The position numbers were made by a program, and so were the translations under genes. DNA of 64,000 nt, taken from assembly GCA_916613615.1 (NCBI GenBank), contig OU744732.1, forward strand, positions 47,359,227 through 47,423,226. The letters run 5' to 3'. The notes under the pieces were generated by a model, which was not told where the DNA came from, searched no databases, and saw only the letters and a program-made list of their open reading frames with translations. The stretch is from Steromphala cineraria (Eukaryota; Mollusca; Gastropoda; Trochida; Trochidae). How positions within the stretch are numbered: position 1 is the first letter of the stretch; each line of letters starts with the position of its first letter. Below, piece after piece: positions 9,369 through 24,500 of the stretch.

Positions 9369-12300
9369 TTGAAATCAGAAGGAATCACACGTTTATGTTT
9401 ATCAAGTCAAGAAACATCATGATTAAATATAGAAAATATTGCTGTTCTCCTAGATCGCTCGAATTCGAGTTTTAAAAAAACAAGAGCCCTCAAAGTCATG
9501 TTCGACTGATTTTTCTTTTATTATTGAGATTTTGGGGTGAAACCGGCTGTGCAGTAGTGTACAGCCTTATATGTTTATTTGACACAACACAGTAGCAAAA
9601 CTAAAATCGGACTTCACTGTCTCATTAACACTGATTAAAGGTTGAGTGGTGTACAAGATAGTAGATAAATATTTAAAGCTTTTATTAATATTTATCTAAC
9701 ATAATCTACTGTCATCATTGGCGTTTATGTAAGAATAAGAAAAACAGATGCCTCTTGAAAACATGTGGGTCGTACACTTTCAAAGTCCATGGTGGAGCTC
9801 GGCAGGGGTGTACACTTTGCCCAATATTGTTTTCCAACTTTACGAGGAACCTTGTTATGATCTGATCTTAGGGACATATAATATGCAAGCAGTGGTTCAA
9901 ATTGTTATCCTCCTTCAGACGACGATGCTCTTGTAAATTCTTAAATTTCATTAGATTAGCCTGTCCCTCAAAGAGATTGTTGACCTGAAATTAATGTCCT
10001 TAATTCCGTTTGAAGATACCCACCAAGACCTTTAAAGTTGAATGAATACCAACAGAGGGACTTATACAAACTCAATAGAGCATGTCATAGTTCATGCAGT
10101 ACTTATAGGTTTGGGGCGTAACAAATACCTTAAAATACCTTATGATGATTGTTTGGTGTTCAATGCAACTGTTGCATATAACAAATCTTATCATGCCTGA
10201 TTATACTCTACACAACGCCCCAAAACACAAGTCGCGTTTTAGCCCACATGGTCCTGTACAAAACACGCTCTACGTCACAAACAGCTATGACGTCACAAGA
10301 GAATTCAAGTCTCGCACGAGTGGTTCTTGTCTGTATGTGGTAATGTTGATACTAGGCTAGGATAGGTGTCCGTATGTTACTCCTGTTAACATTTTAATGC
10401 AAAGATATATGTAATTAAGGGCTGTGTTCATAAGTGTGGACAGCCATTTATTACAAATGACCATATCAATTTAATGTTTACATTGAGATAATTATATTAT
10501 GTCCCTCTAGGAGAATCAAATAAAAACTTCTACTTTTTTAATGAAAAGCGGTGGTATGAAATAAATAACTTAGAGGAGTGCTTATATTGTCAAAACGACA
10601 GGATTTCGAACCATCAGATTTTTGGTTTGAATCGTACCTAAAAACTGACTTAACTGACTATATTTTTGTTAAGTCATTAAATCAATATAACACGAAAGCG
10701 CTGTCCACCCAATGAACCAGTATTAATAAACACAACCCCATTAATCAATATATAGAGTGAGAAACAATCAACATAATATTACTTATACCTCATATCTTCC
10801 CTGACTCATAGATCATTGACCATACCTTAGCTTTGTTACAAACAATAAAAGGTTATTTTTGAAACTTATGAAATTATAAGTAATGATTTATTTTTTTTAA
10901 AAACAGAACAAAATGAATCATCTTCGAAAATAGTTTAGTGGTTTATGGTTTAGTATTACCATAGTGAATACCTAAAAAGGAGTGTTAACAACTTTCTTTT
11001 CGGTTGGTTGAAAATTACTTGCAGTATAATGTAACCGTCTTTTGTTGTTTTTAGTCCTACTACATGCCAACTAAGAAATACGAAACTTCAAAACTTATTC
11101 ATGAAATCATCGTCAAAAATAGTATTTTGATTATCATCTCAAATATGTTATCTTTCACCCATCCAAAAGTATTTAATTATATAAGATATCAGTATCAGAG
11201 ATGCGAAAATTTTATCAACGTGTGTGCAATGGTTTTTTAAGACCACAATATGTCAATTAATCTCCAGAGTCTGATGTCATGTAAAGTAAAAAACACAATG
11301 AGCCATTTTAGTGTGAACGCCATCTAATTATCCAGTAAAAGATAAAGGATTCGTGTACCTAAACCGAACTTGTAACGTTTGTTGAGATATCCTTGTAATG
11401 ATATCTGAAGACGTTTGGTCCTCAAACTAAATGTCAAACCCTGACAGTCTTTCCTTTATTTGTTTCCCCATGCGGTCCCGGAAGAACATTTCTTTCTCTG
11501 TTTATCCTCCTTCGCACATGCGCACTGAACAGTTTTTGTCACGACGTGGAAATATGCCGAATAGTAATTTAAAGAGGACCTGCATGTAATTACCGTCGTC
11601 ACATTTCTCAGTAATGATGTCATAATGTTGTTGTTATTTTCAATGCCTATCAATAAAGTGCACAAAGATTATGATGTATGTTTATAAGAAAAGGCTTTTT
11701 TTATTATAAGTGCAATGCGATAAGCAGATGTCGAGGTTTCTTCTTATCCATTTTCCTCCCATGACACGTACAATGTACGTTGCTACAGAGTTTATGCTCT
11801 TTGAACAAGCGCAGTGCTAGGTTCTGTGCGTAAGTCGGTTGATGCATTCATAACATTATGACATCTCAAGACTAAAGGGCCGCTTTTAGATTGACACTAA
11901 CAACACCAACGTAAGATTTCCCAAGGCAAATTAAATCTGGATTACTGGTCTATGTTTTATTAAGCTGGATAAGTACAACAACAACGGAACTAAAACAACA
12001 GGCATATGTCACGTAGGCCATCCACTACAAATTCCCAAACACAACAATGATGTAGTCAGTTATTAATAGCAACTGCAAGCTCTGCACATGACCGGGATGC
12101 AAGTGAGCCGACACCATGCAGCAGAGAACGCCGCAATGCGAATCCTTATAACAGTGTGAGGAGTACTGCTTTCTAACTAGGTCAACATGGCATAATTACC
12201 CAAGCGAGAAGCACAGTATTTATACACGCACTGCTTGATCAAGACTGTTGTATTTGCGGGTGTGAGGCCTGACAACACTACATCTTTTGGGATCTGAAGC

Positions 12301-12554
12301 AAGTCAACCTGAATATCCGCAACTTCACTTTACAAGATTTCACAGTGGAGAGGATACATTTCCGGCGTTAATGAATGATTGCTGTCAAGAAGTCCATGTT
12401 GTTGTTTACGTCAAAATATCCTCACAGTTTATGGATTATATCTGATGCGACAGTTTGATATACGAAGTGTTCGTAGTTCCATTGTGTGTATCTTGTCAAG
12501 ACATTCCATCTGCAGGGATAACCAAAGATAGTCTAGCGTCACTTCATCATCAGA
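9369..12554. other. intergenic DNA upstream of the dehydrogenase-like gene
   Basis: No coding region was found. A full CRE octamer TGACGTCA lies at 10288-10295 and a TATA-like TATTTATAC near 12217, about 340 bp before the start codon at 12555. The latter is a weak promoter candidate only. Confidence 0.4.
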
Positions 12555-12587
12555 ATGGCGGAATACAAATTAGGAGTGAGACCCAAG
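12555..12587 (+). CDS. GRHPR: dehydrogenase-like gene, coding exon 1
   Basis: The ATG has A at -3 and G at +4, and 11 codons read MAEYKLGVRPK. The donor is CAAG|GTAAAT, phase 0. It was chosen because it joins in frame to VYVTRRIP in the next exon and gives the family's usual N-terminus length. The exon is short, so it is the least certain of the four. Confidence 0.75.
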
Positions 12588-15500
12588 GTAAATATTTTGA
12601 ACCTCTTTGTTTACACTACGAGTTTCCTCCACGGCCATTTGCTTTACATCGGCTTCGTTTTGATTTGTCATCATATATCATATGCCGGAACTGTCATGTC
12701 ACATAAACGTCATTTTATTGATATAACCCGCACTAGAAACTGGTGTCAGGGATATTGACTCTTACCCGCTGTGAAAATAAATCGATAAAACTACTTCTGT
12801 GTGAATGTCATAAAATTTCACTAGATGGTCTTTTTCTTGACATGAAAATCAGACCAAGAAAGTTTTCTATACATATATGCTAACAGGGTATAAGGAACTT
12901 GATAAATAAGTTAAATATCCAATATACACACATAATTAATTGAATTGGATTAAATAATGATAAATTTCATATATAACCATATCAAATCATTATATAACCA
13001 TATCAAATCATTATTGCATCGGGATTGTCATGGTTATAAGTTACGAGTTTTGAATTAAAAAGCCTTAAAGAGAACATCCGCCTTTGATAGTATCTGTAAT
13101 GATGACGCCCAATCGGTATGAATAGAACCCCACACCTATACCATCTTTCAAGCGATACACTAGTCTGTCATCCAGACCCTAGAGCAAAAATATTTAATTG
13201 GTGACCAACCAAGTCTAGAAAAGTACAGCAAGTCTAGATCGCTTAGCTTCTGAAGTTAAAGCATCTTCTGGGCTCCATTTTGTTATAATACATGATTTGT
13301 TTAAAAATATTGTCAATATTGAAAAAAAATACTTCTGAGACTAAATGTTAGTCTAGCAATACACGTTTTACACCCATTTTCTTACGTCAGCCTAAACTTT
13401 CTCTCTAACTGATAACGCACCACACACTGATATGTTAAGGGATAGATTGACGGATAGATAATGGTTGAGTCTCATAATCAATTTTATCAATTTTTATCAA
13501 TCATTTATCAATTTTAGTTAAAAGTGGAAAAGAGAGTATTGATGTTGCAAAGACTTCTAATAGCGTGAAATATATTGATCAGCTGGTAACAGTCAACTCT
13601 CCTTTACATGAACATCAGATAGCATATACAACGACCTTCGTAACATAACATCGATGGTATTGATAACAGGATATACTTGTCACTTAATCATATATATGTT
13701 CTACTAACTAGTGTGAATCAGCTGTAGGAAATATATATTCTTTGTATCTTAGCATGGTTGTCCCTTGAGAGTTGTAATGACTATATCAGACATGGAGTAA
13801 ATTCAGTAACAGTAGTGGAAAACGAAAGTCTAATTCTATGGATGAACAACTTCTTTATTTGACAGTTGCGACGTTTTGGTATTTAATCTTTTACCGTTTT
13901 CAAGTAAACTGTCAAATAAAGAAATTTTCATCCATAAAATTACTCTTGTCTTCCTTATGCCATCAACTTTTAGAAACAGCTGTTAACATGCCATTGGGAC
14001 CATATGTATAATATGCTTATGATAAAGTTTTTACTGAAATGCTATTATACCATGATATTTGTCACATATTTGATATAGGGTTTTCCCTTAAAGCTATAAT
14101 GCATTTTATGCTACATTTATAAAGTAATTAAGTTAAGTTTTTAAGTTAATTCCTTTGTACAATTTATACAATATTTATGACATGTTGTGGATACAGTTTT
14201 GACGTTAATGCTTTATGCTACTGTTCATACATGGTTAGCATGTGTACACAATGGTACAATTTTTACCCAAATGTAATTATGCCATTTACATAATGTTATC
14301 GTGTATTTATGATACAGTTTTTATTCTTATGCTGCATTGGAACATATTGGAGCAATTAATTTAATTTTTATGCCAGTAATCATGAATGGCTTTTTTATTT
14401 GGCAAAATATACTTATTGACCTACACCGCTATTCCCCAGTACATACTAACCAAATAAGTACAATTCGCACCCAGATAGAATGATGTAATGACAAATAAAA
14501 TGATGTAATAATTTGCACGAAAGCAATTAGAGATTAGGATTGCCTTGTGCAACGATTTGACTGCCAAACATGTACTAGAGAGATAGTTCATCTTGTACCA
14601 AGAAACCGGCTGATGTAATAATGCGCAACTAAAGAAAAAACACCGACACATAACACAACCTTGTCTAACACCAAGCTTTCATGTTTCGGTAAAGGGCGAT
14701 TTGTTTTTGCTATACTTACGTGTCATAAGTATTGTATGATGTAATAGTATTATGATGCAACCCCAAACAGGTATAGTGATCCCTGAGTCGATCATTAGAT
14801 CATTTCATGCACCTAACACAAGGTTTTGTGTATTGATAATATTCATGTTGTGAAAATATGATCTATCGAATATTTACACACTGATTAATTGTGAACCATA
14901 AAATGACAATACCTCATAAATCTTGTCAATTATGTATCAATGAGACTTGAAAAAGCACATGATATACATGCTTTAAGGTACTGGATAATGTAAATCTAAT
15001 GTAAATCTAGTAAATCTAGTAAATGTAATAAAACATGTCATACGTTATCAAACAAGGAAGTAGAGTATCATGACCCATTGCAATCAAAGCATCCAGGAAG
15101 TTGCTTACCAGAAGATCTTGTTTCTTACATGGTAGCGACCACTATAAAATACTTAGGTCTTGGTCGAAAGAAACTTAAATGTAGGGAATTCTAGGTACTA
15201 CTACATTTCTTACATGCTAAACAAACGCTTTGTGAACGACCCTTTACTGTTTATTCAGTTATAGAACAGTGGCTTTGGAAATCAATAAGTTTCTTTTGTT
15301 TCATTGTTTCAGTGGTACGACTATTTTGTGCTCAATAATAGATTTGCTCAGAGAAAGATCTTGTCCTCAGGGTTTGTTGTTTACCAAATGTTATTATTAA
15401 CGGTTATAGGCAAAAACTCACAAGTTTTAGTGTCTCACCAATAAATGCAAACCAAATGTTAATGAACATGTTGTCAATATAAATACATTGATGGAATAAA

Positions 15501-18500
15501 AAATAGACTGGTCAGACTTAAAACGAACCACTGATGCGAGCAGATATGTATGATTTATTGATGTTTTTAGAGTGACAGATGTTCGTTATTGGCTTTGTCA
15601 GCAACAGATGCTTTGGATGCGTTTACAGTCGAGTGTCTTTCCAAAGAGATGTTTTATGAAAAAGATCAAAGCATACTATTATTAATCACTATTTATTTAA
15701 AACTAATTCAATGATCGAAATTTGAAGTAAATTTTTTGTAACAGTTATTGCTACTGATGGCTGAAATATTGTCCAAACGGCGTTAACCTCGAAATCGCCC
15801 ATTATTCAGAGAACATAGCAAGACGAAATCCCCACCGAGGTGTGGACAAGTTACTGTAGGGAGTTTGGATATAATAATACAATCGGGATTTTACGCGTTT
15901 CAACTACTTTATTTACTTCTCAGATAAACGTATTAAGAGTTTCCCACAGCGACATGCTGTTTCACTGTTTTGATCATCTTAGTATTACAGCGAGCATTTT
16001 GAATAATACCATTGGGATTTTATGAGCGTTTCAACTCCTTTTTTTCTCCCCAGGTATACGTAACAAGACGGATTCCCCAGCGAGGTTTGGACATGCTGCT
16101 CCAGGGATGTAACGTGTCTCTCTGGGACTCAGAAGAGCGTGTCCCCCGGGGAGAACTCCTCATGAGTGTGGCGGGAGTGAATGGGATTCTGTGTATGCCG
16201 AGTGACCAGATCGATACGGAGGTGCTGGACGCCGCAGGTGAGAATTGCAATTAAAGGTGTACGATAGAAAATCATTCATGTTAAAGAATAACCACCGATA
16301 AGTGAACTATGCCTATACGAAGATGAGAGTTGTGCAAGGCATGGGGATGTTATTTGCTTTGTTTAGCAGCAATTAGTATTAACTCCTTTGAGAATTTTCA
16401 TCGGACAAGCTGCAAGACTTAAATTTGCCGGTGCTTGAGACATGTTCGAATTTAACCTTGCATGGGACGTTACTCTTGGTTTCTATCACAGCTCCAGTGA
16501 ATAGGATGAAACTCCGTATGGATGTATTATTAATGAAAAGCATTTTCTCTTGGCAGAAATAAGTGTCAGTGAGTGAATGAGGTATTGATTAGATCAATTG
16601 TTAGGTCGTTAGCGGTGTCTTATTGGTACTCAAAATAGAATTCACGTGCATGGTTACAAAAACAGATAATCTGTTGTTATGTGTCACATGTTTTGTAATT
16701 TCTTACAAGCCGACGAACCGCATGTCAATTGTCAAGTTAATCAACCTTTCAGAAATTCTTCCAGTAGATATCGACATACGAGAGGTCTACGTGGTGTTAC
16801 ATGGTTAATAATAGCTGCTTGTGACGCCAATGATACCGTGACTAGTTCCCTCATTACCTGACTATTCTTAGAAGAACAGTGATACCGTGACTAGTCACCT
16901 TATTACCTGACTATTCTTAGAAGAACAGTGATACCGTGACTAGTTCCCTCATTACCTGACTATTCTTAGAAGAACAGTGATACCGTGACTAGTCACCTTA
17001 TTAATTCACTCTTCTTAGAAGAACAGTGATACCGTGACTAGTCACATCATTACCTGACTATTCTTAGAAGAACAGTGATACCGTGACTAGTCACCTCATT
17101 ACCTGACTATTCTTAGAAGAACAGTGATACCGTGACTAGTCACCTTATTAATTCACTCTTCTTAGAAGAACAGTGATACCGTGACTAGTCACATCATTAC
17201 CTGACTATTCTTAGAAGAACAGTGATACCGTGACTAGTCACCTCATTACCTGACTATTCTTAGAAGAACAGTGATACCGTGACTAGTCACCTTATTACCT
17301 GACTATTCTTAGAAGAACAGTGATACCGTGACTAGTCACCTCATTACCTGACTATTCTTAGAAGAACAGTGATACCGTGACTAGTCACCTTATTACTTCA
17401 CTATTCTTAGAAGAACAGTGATACCGTGACTAGTCACCTTATTACCTGACTATTCTTAGAAGAACAGTGATACCGTGACTAGTCACCTTATTACTTCACT
17501 ATTCTTAGAAGAACAGTGATACCGTGACTAGTTCCCTCATTACCTGACTATTCTTAGAAGAACAGTGATACCGTGACTAGTCACCTCATTACCTGACTAT
17601 TCTTAGAAGAACAGTGATACCGTGACTAGTCACCTCATTACCTGACTATTCTTAGAAGAACAGTGATACCGTGACTAGTCACCATATTACTTCACTATTC
17701 TTAGAAGAACAACCCTTGCGTCGGCTTTCTGCACACTGTCGTAAACACAGGATACTGTGGTTGCCACTGCTTGGGTGAATACATTGGAAAAAAAGTTATC
17801 CACGGAGTACTTCATTGGTCGATCTATTTAAAATAATTGAGTGTAATTCTGCATTATTCATAGCCCGCTACAATGGCAAAGTGTACGAGGAATGAGTTAG
17901 GTTGGACTGAGTTTAATGAGATTGATTTAGCCAAACAGACGTTACGCCGACAATTGTTTATAATTGTAGGACTTTAAAACTAACATCTAACACTTGTACC
18001 TGCGCTCTTCTGAGATTTAAGTGAAAATAGACTTCATCTTCTTGTGTTTATTCGGCGTTTTCTTGTTTATCCTATAATGGAATCTTTGAAAGTTAAATCA
18101 TCAAATGATTTATTCATTTACTATCAATAAGCATACATTGGCACATATTTTATGCAGGTTTGTTCTTGAAAGTTATAACATAGTAACATGCCAATCATGC
18201 ATTTCAATAAATAATCTACAATATTTCAAAATTATTATTTAATTATTTATAAATGATGTTCTATCGTGGGTTATATGTAAAGTCTATGATAAAACTCTCC
18301 ACACTTGTATCTTTATCTATCTTGAAAATACATGACTCTAAAAATACGGAAATCCCTGCCTATCACTATGGCTCATTCGCTGCAGTTACAAAGCGTGAGT
18401 AAACAGCTACCTTCTTTACCGACCTACACGCACTTGAAACTTGGCCTGGATTCCAGACTGACTGTGCAATACTGCATCCTGCCTGCGGGTCAAACAGACC

Positions 18501-21500
18501 TAGGGGCGATAGGCTGTATCTTACTTCTCTGATGCAGTACCGTAAAGTCCTCTTTTAAAGGACGTGAGGTGGTTTGGTGTTTAGTGCCGATTTCAGGAGT
18601 ATTTCAATTATATCACGGGTGTTAGTATTATTGCAGGGAGAAAGCCCGCAACGCTATTGTGGCTATGCATGCGGTGAAACCTGCAAATATTGGCTGGAAC
18701 TAGCGAACCATTGGTGATACTGCGCTGAAATTCAGTGTAACATTGCACCCAAAACTTACTGCGTGTAGGTTCTCTACTGCAAAGTTGTCGAGCCCCTGGC
18801 GGGATTCGAATCCCGGACCTCTTGACCCGTAGCCGAACGCGCTCACCACTGCGCTATCCCGCAACATCTGTTTTATTTCGAATGAACGAAATTGGAAATA
18901 CGAATTAAATGAAAATAACATCATTTAATATGTACAAAATTGGTTGTCATCGTTCATCAAACATACAGTCGAACCTCGTTTATCCGGATGTCTTGGTAAG
19001 ATGCAAAGCAAATGACAAATATCTCAAACATTGCTTACATCTTGTATCTGTTAAAATATCTTATGTAGCATCATCGTTTTATAACACGACGGGGGAGAAT
19101 ATGTGGATGATAAGACAGTCACAGTGACACGCGGGGAGTTATTGTGTTTACAGTATCACAGGTGTGACATCAGATACCTTTGACCTTACAGTGACCTGAC
19201 CATGACCCCATGTTGAACGTGTGATGTCGCTGCACAAGCTATTCTTAAGTTTTTACCCATGCTTATAACTGCTTTGACTATTATTGATCGTTATAGAGTA
19301 TGTCAGTCGTTTTGAGTGTGATAATTCGCGGATGTGAGGGTACAGTCCTCATCTTGCCTCTAAAGTAAGTTTACCTCGCTCTCACTATTTACTAAGTTAT
19401 GGAGCATAACTTGAAATTATATTTCATTTAATTGTTTCATACATATTGTTTGTTAACGTCTTGTGTGTTTTCGAAGCACTGAGACTTGAGAGCTCGATTT
19501 GAGACTGAAAAATAAAACAACTCAGATTTTTACTTAAAGAAATTTAGTTTTATGACAATTTCATATCAGAGTCTAAGAGTTAGACTAATACATGCTACGA
19601 AGCGTCAATGTGAGATAAGAAATTGATATCAGAAATCTTGCTTTCCCAGCGGATTTGTTAGCGAATTTAACCGGGTTTACAGAATATCAAGTTTATTGTC
19701 GAGCATAACAAGAGAAGACTGTGACACGAATACTTGATGCTTACCTTGACACTGAACCTGAATCGAGACTAAACATGTAAATCAAGGTCGGAGGGAAATT
19801 AAAATGATAATATCAAAAGATGGCAAGTTCGGAAGTGAAAAGAGGGTTTAAGAACAGGAATATCAAATTATGGATAAAAAGGTCAAAATGATATGATAAA
19901 GACAGGACAACATTAAAATAAGCTGAGTCAGGTCACAAGCTAGACTAGCAGTCCCTGAACAATGTGGACTTAAATTTCGATATTCAAACTATTAAAATAA
20001 TTAAAAAGAAACACTCAAGCAAAATTTCTAGAGTTAAATTTGTTTTCCTTTTGGTCGGGACTAGTCCAATATGATAGCACAGTGATCTTTATCGTCGAAA
20101 ATAAATAATTTAAAACAGATAGAGTCGACGATCAAGCACATATTATTATTTCCGACGATAACTATCCCCGGGGACGAAAGAAAAGGCCAAGGATTTCTAA
20201 AGTTGACGGACAAGGCTGAGAAAAGATGAATAATAACGAGCATACAATTATAAAAAAGGCGGGTCCTTAATCCGCTCCTAGCTTATGTGATGTGATTGGG
20301 ATGGTTTAGAGACTTATCATGAGTTAATTCAAGTCTGATTAAAATCGACTGTGATTCGAGGTAAAAAAGTTTTTAAATATTGTCTCTAGTGGGGTTTGAA
20401 CTTCAACCAGCCCAGCTTTCCTCTCATTCACAGTCTGAAGGCACCCCTATTACCCGCATGTTCTGACGCAAGCTCATTTGTTATACATAATCGCCGCTAA
20501 ACGCTATCTAAAAACGAGGATGTGATTGGATAGCTTTTGACTGGGTTTGTTTGCGCTAAACTGGTCATAGGAACATACGATAGAGGTGGGTGCATTCAGA
20601 CCGAGACGGAGGGGATGTTCTGGCTGGTTCGAGCCCCGATAGAGACAATATTTTTGATATTTTATTCCTCGGAGTACGGTCGATTTTAATCAGACTGGAG
20701 TTAATTCAAGTACATAAATAGGTCAGGGTGGAACTTCAAAAGTTGTTCAGGATATGGACGTTTGGTTTTCGGTTCGGGGGGGTTACTACTGATTATGACT
20801 TCGATCTTTTATTCCCAATGTAGAAACGGGTTTTAATGGTTGGTATACCTATACCATGTACACGTGTCAATGAATAGCATATCAAGTAAACGATGAATCC
20901 TAACTATATCTACAAAGGCAAATGCTTACAGATCCGACTACTCTTGTCTACGTGATGTTTATTTTTTATATATCTATATACCTGTCGGGTCATTCAGGTG
21001 GTTATGACAGATATCGACATAGCAAAGCAGGTCAACCATCGATAAAGATGGTATTGAAATGCGTGTAGCCAATAAAAAAGGGACATTATGAAAAGCCTAA
21101 GTAGATCAAAAGAAGAATTTCTTTGTAGCCCGATATGTTATTCCCTTATACTATTCAGGGTAGGACAATAGCACAATGTGGTCTATTTATTGCAGTTCAT
21201 CATGCTTCATTTCACGCTTACATATTATACGATGATTTACAAGTTCGCCAGTCTGCAGTTATTGTGAAGTTAGACAACCACCTATTCTATTCCGTTTTGA
21301 TTTGAAGCTTAAAGTGGCGGATCTAGCAGTCTTCCGGTCGCCATTTTGATTATGTGAAAATGATTTGAAAAAAGGGCTGTATTGATAAAAATGTCACAAT
21401 ATATTACAAAGAAACTTACTGTTGACAGATTAACTAGACATTTACAAATTATCATTGATAAAACTTATCTTGATAATGGCATAGCAAGGCTTTTCACATC

Positions 21501-24500
21501 CTTATCGCCGTTGAATGGCTTCACTTCTAATTTTGACCGAGTGTGTGTTCTTCTTAAAGAGTTGTCGAAAGGGAATAAATAAGATAACCAAAAGAAACAG
21601 ATTTCAACTGGATTGTGTTAAAATCAGGTAGTCATAACCTATATGTAACACTGGGATGTCCCTTGAATTTCGTTTCCACTAAAAATACCCCGATAGAACT
21701 GACCCTTAAATGGTTTAATGAGGTTAACCTCCCTTCTAAAAGAAATGTTAGAGTGAGATAGGCGAGCATTTGATGACATCACGTTAAACCATACTCACTC
21801 ATATCAGTAATATATTCAGAAGGTTAACTTCCATTTTTATAGTATATTCAGAAGGGTAGCCTCCCTTCTTATAGAAATGTTAGAGCGAGAAAGACGAGCT
21901 ATGTTAAGCTTTTGATGACAGCACGTTAAACTATACTCAATCATTTTAGTAATATCGCCTAAATCATAATTCAGTAACGATTGACCACATTGAACAGTTG
22001 TACCATTTCTGTTTGGTTTGGAGCTTTAATAATTTCTTAGTAAAAAAAGTTTGACATAAGCAAAGTGAACCCTTCAGGTTGTGGCAATGCGTGTCATGTT
22101 CAACCGTGCGACAAGTAAAAACATCAATGACTATTAATCATGCAGTTAAGCGAAACAGAAATTGATTTGTTATGAAGAATAAATCTCGATCGGAAGAAGA
22201 AGAAGATATTTCCAAAAGTAAACAACTAAGATCAAAATTCTAATAGAAAAATCATATGAGTGAGTCGGGTCTGAGAGTGGTGTTCCTCGACATTGCTAGT
22301 ACTTCAGTGACATGAAATCGATTCTAAGATTGGGTTTTACTAGAATAGCCGATATTGTCCTGGAAACTGACAATGACGTCAATGGGGTTAATAGTAGTGT
22401 TCAACCGGTTTAGTCTAATCAATAAGTGATGTTTTCGTTCATCACTGACCTAATGAACTGAGGGAGGCTTGTGGTAACACTGATGATGGTAACCACGTTA
22501 CAGAAGAGGAAGTCTACGGATTTAGGATGGACAAGCAATGTAATTCTCTGAAGTTCGTTCTTATTTTACCAATCAATAAATAATGTATTCATTCATCACT
22601 GACCTGATGAATTAAAGGGGTCAGGCTTGTGGTAACTGTGATTGTATTCTTACCTCAATGTAACCAACACTGTAACTTTAGCTACAAAGACATGCAATTC
22701 TCTGAAGTTCTTATTTTTCCTATCAATAAGTAATGTACTCATTTATCACTGACCTGATAAACTTAGGGAGGGAGGCTTGTTGGAACTATGACGATAGTCT
22801 TAACTCTTAACTTAAATATAACCATGTAAACGACAGAAAAGGAAATCTGGATTTAGGATGGACAAGAAATGCAATTCTCTGAAGTTCTTATTTTTTCTAT
22901 CAATAAATAATGCATTCATTCATCACTGACCTTTTGAACTGAGGGAAGGAGGCTTGTTGGAACTATGACGATAGTCCAACCTTAGATATAACTTCGTTAA
23001 CTACAGAAAAGGAAGTCTAGATTTAGTATGGACAAGCAATGTAATTCTCTGAAGTTCTTATTTTCCCTATCAATAAGTTATGTATTCATTCATCACTGAC
23101 CTGATGAACTGAGGGAGGCTTGTTGGAACTATGGCGATAGTTTTACCTTAGATATAACTTCGTTAACTACAGAAAAGGAATTCTAGATTTAGTATGGACA
23201 AGCAATGTAATTCTCTGAAGTTCTTAGTTTACTAATCAATTAATAATGTTTCCGTTTATCACTGACCTAATGAACTGAGGCAGACTTGTGGTAACAGATG
23301 ATATTCTTACCTCAATGTAACCAAGGAAAAAACTTTAACTACAAAGACATGCAATTCTCTGAAGTTCTTATTTTTCCTATCAATAAATAATGTTTTCATT
23401 CATCACTGACCTGCTGAACTGAGGGAACTATGACGATAGTCTTACCTTAGATATAATCATGTAAGTTACAGAAAAGGAAGTCTGGATTAAGGATGGACTT
23501 ATTTTTCCCAAAATTAAGCGATGCTTTGTTTCATCACTGAACTAATGAACTGCGGTAGGCTTTTGGTAACTATAATAATAGTCCTACCTCAATGTAACCA
23601 AGGAAAAAAACATTAACCACAGAAGAGGAAGTCTAGTCTAGGAAGTTTAGGATGGACAACAAATGCAATGCTCTGATGTTCTATTTATTTTTCCTACCAA
23701 TAAGTAATGTATTCATTTACCACATACCTGATGAACTGAGGGAGGCAAGCTTGTGGTAACTGTGTAAATAGTCCTAACTCAATGTAACCAACGAATAAAC
23801 GTTAACTACAGAAAAGGAAGTCTAGATTGACGATGGACAAGAAATGTCATTCCATGAAGTTCTTATCTTTCAAATCAATAAGTGATGTATTCATTATCAC
23901 TGACCTAATTAACCGAAGGAGGCAGACTTGTGGTAACTGGGATGATATCGTTATATCAATGTTATCAAGAACAAACGTTAACTACAGAAAAGTAAGGATG
24001 GACAAGAAATGCAATTCTCTGAAGTTCTTTTCTTTCCAATCAATTACTAATGTATTTATTTACAACATACCTGATTAACCGAGGTAGGAGGGCTTGTGGG
24101 AACTGTGATGGTAGTCCTACCTCAATGTAACCAACGACTAAACGTTAACTACTAAAACTGAAGTCTAGATTAAGGATTGACAAGAAATGCAATTCTCTGA
24201 AGTTCTTATTTTTCCAATTTACAAGTAACTACAAAAAGGAAGTCTACGGATTTAGGATTGGCAACAAATGCAATTCTCGGAAGTTCTTTTTATTTTTCCA
24301 ATCAATAAGTAATGTATTTATCACTTACCTAAAGAACTGAAGGAAGACAAACTTGTGTAAACTGTTATTGAAGCAAAACCTTACACTCCCCCGAACCAAA
24401 AACGTTAGCTCAAGAAGATGAGTCTAGGTTCGGGATTGACAAAATGCCTCAACTTTTAATACTATTTTAATCTCATGAAGTAATATTAAAAAAAACTAAA

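Larger units (their letters stand above)
12588..16053. other. intron 1 of the dehydrogenase-like gene
   Basis: This is a 3.5-kb GT-AG intron ending in the pyrimidine tract CCTTTTTTTCTCCCCAG. It contains a dispersed repeat at about 13155-13365 (related to 33222-33400), an inverted repeat at 13838-13940, weak diverged repeats of about 80 bp at 13990-14340, and a gastropod-like SINE tail at about 15756-15790. Confidence 0.7.

Noticed and set aside
16828..17709. CRISPR array
   Set aside because: There are no unique spacers; the whole 49-bp unit repeats, in an animal intron.
21382..21582. 66-codon frame with balanced composition
   Set aside because: No recognisable family, no splice context tying it to a gene, and it lies in an intron next to a partial TTAA element.
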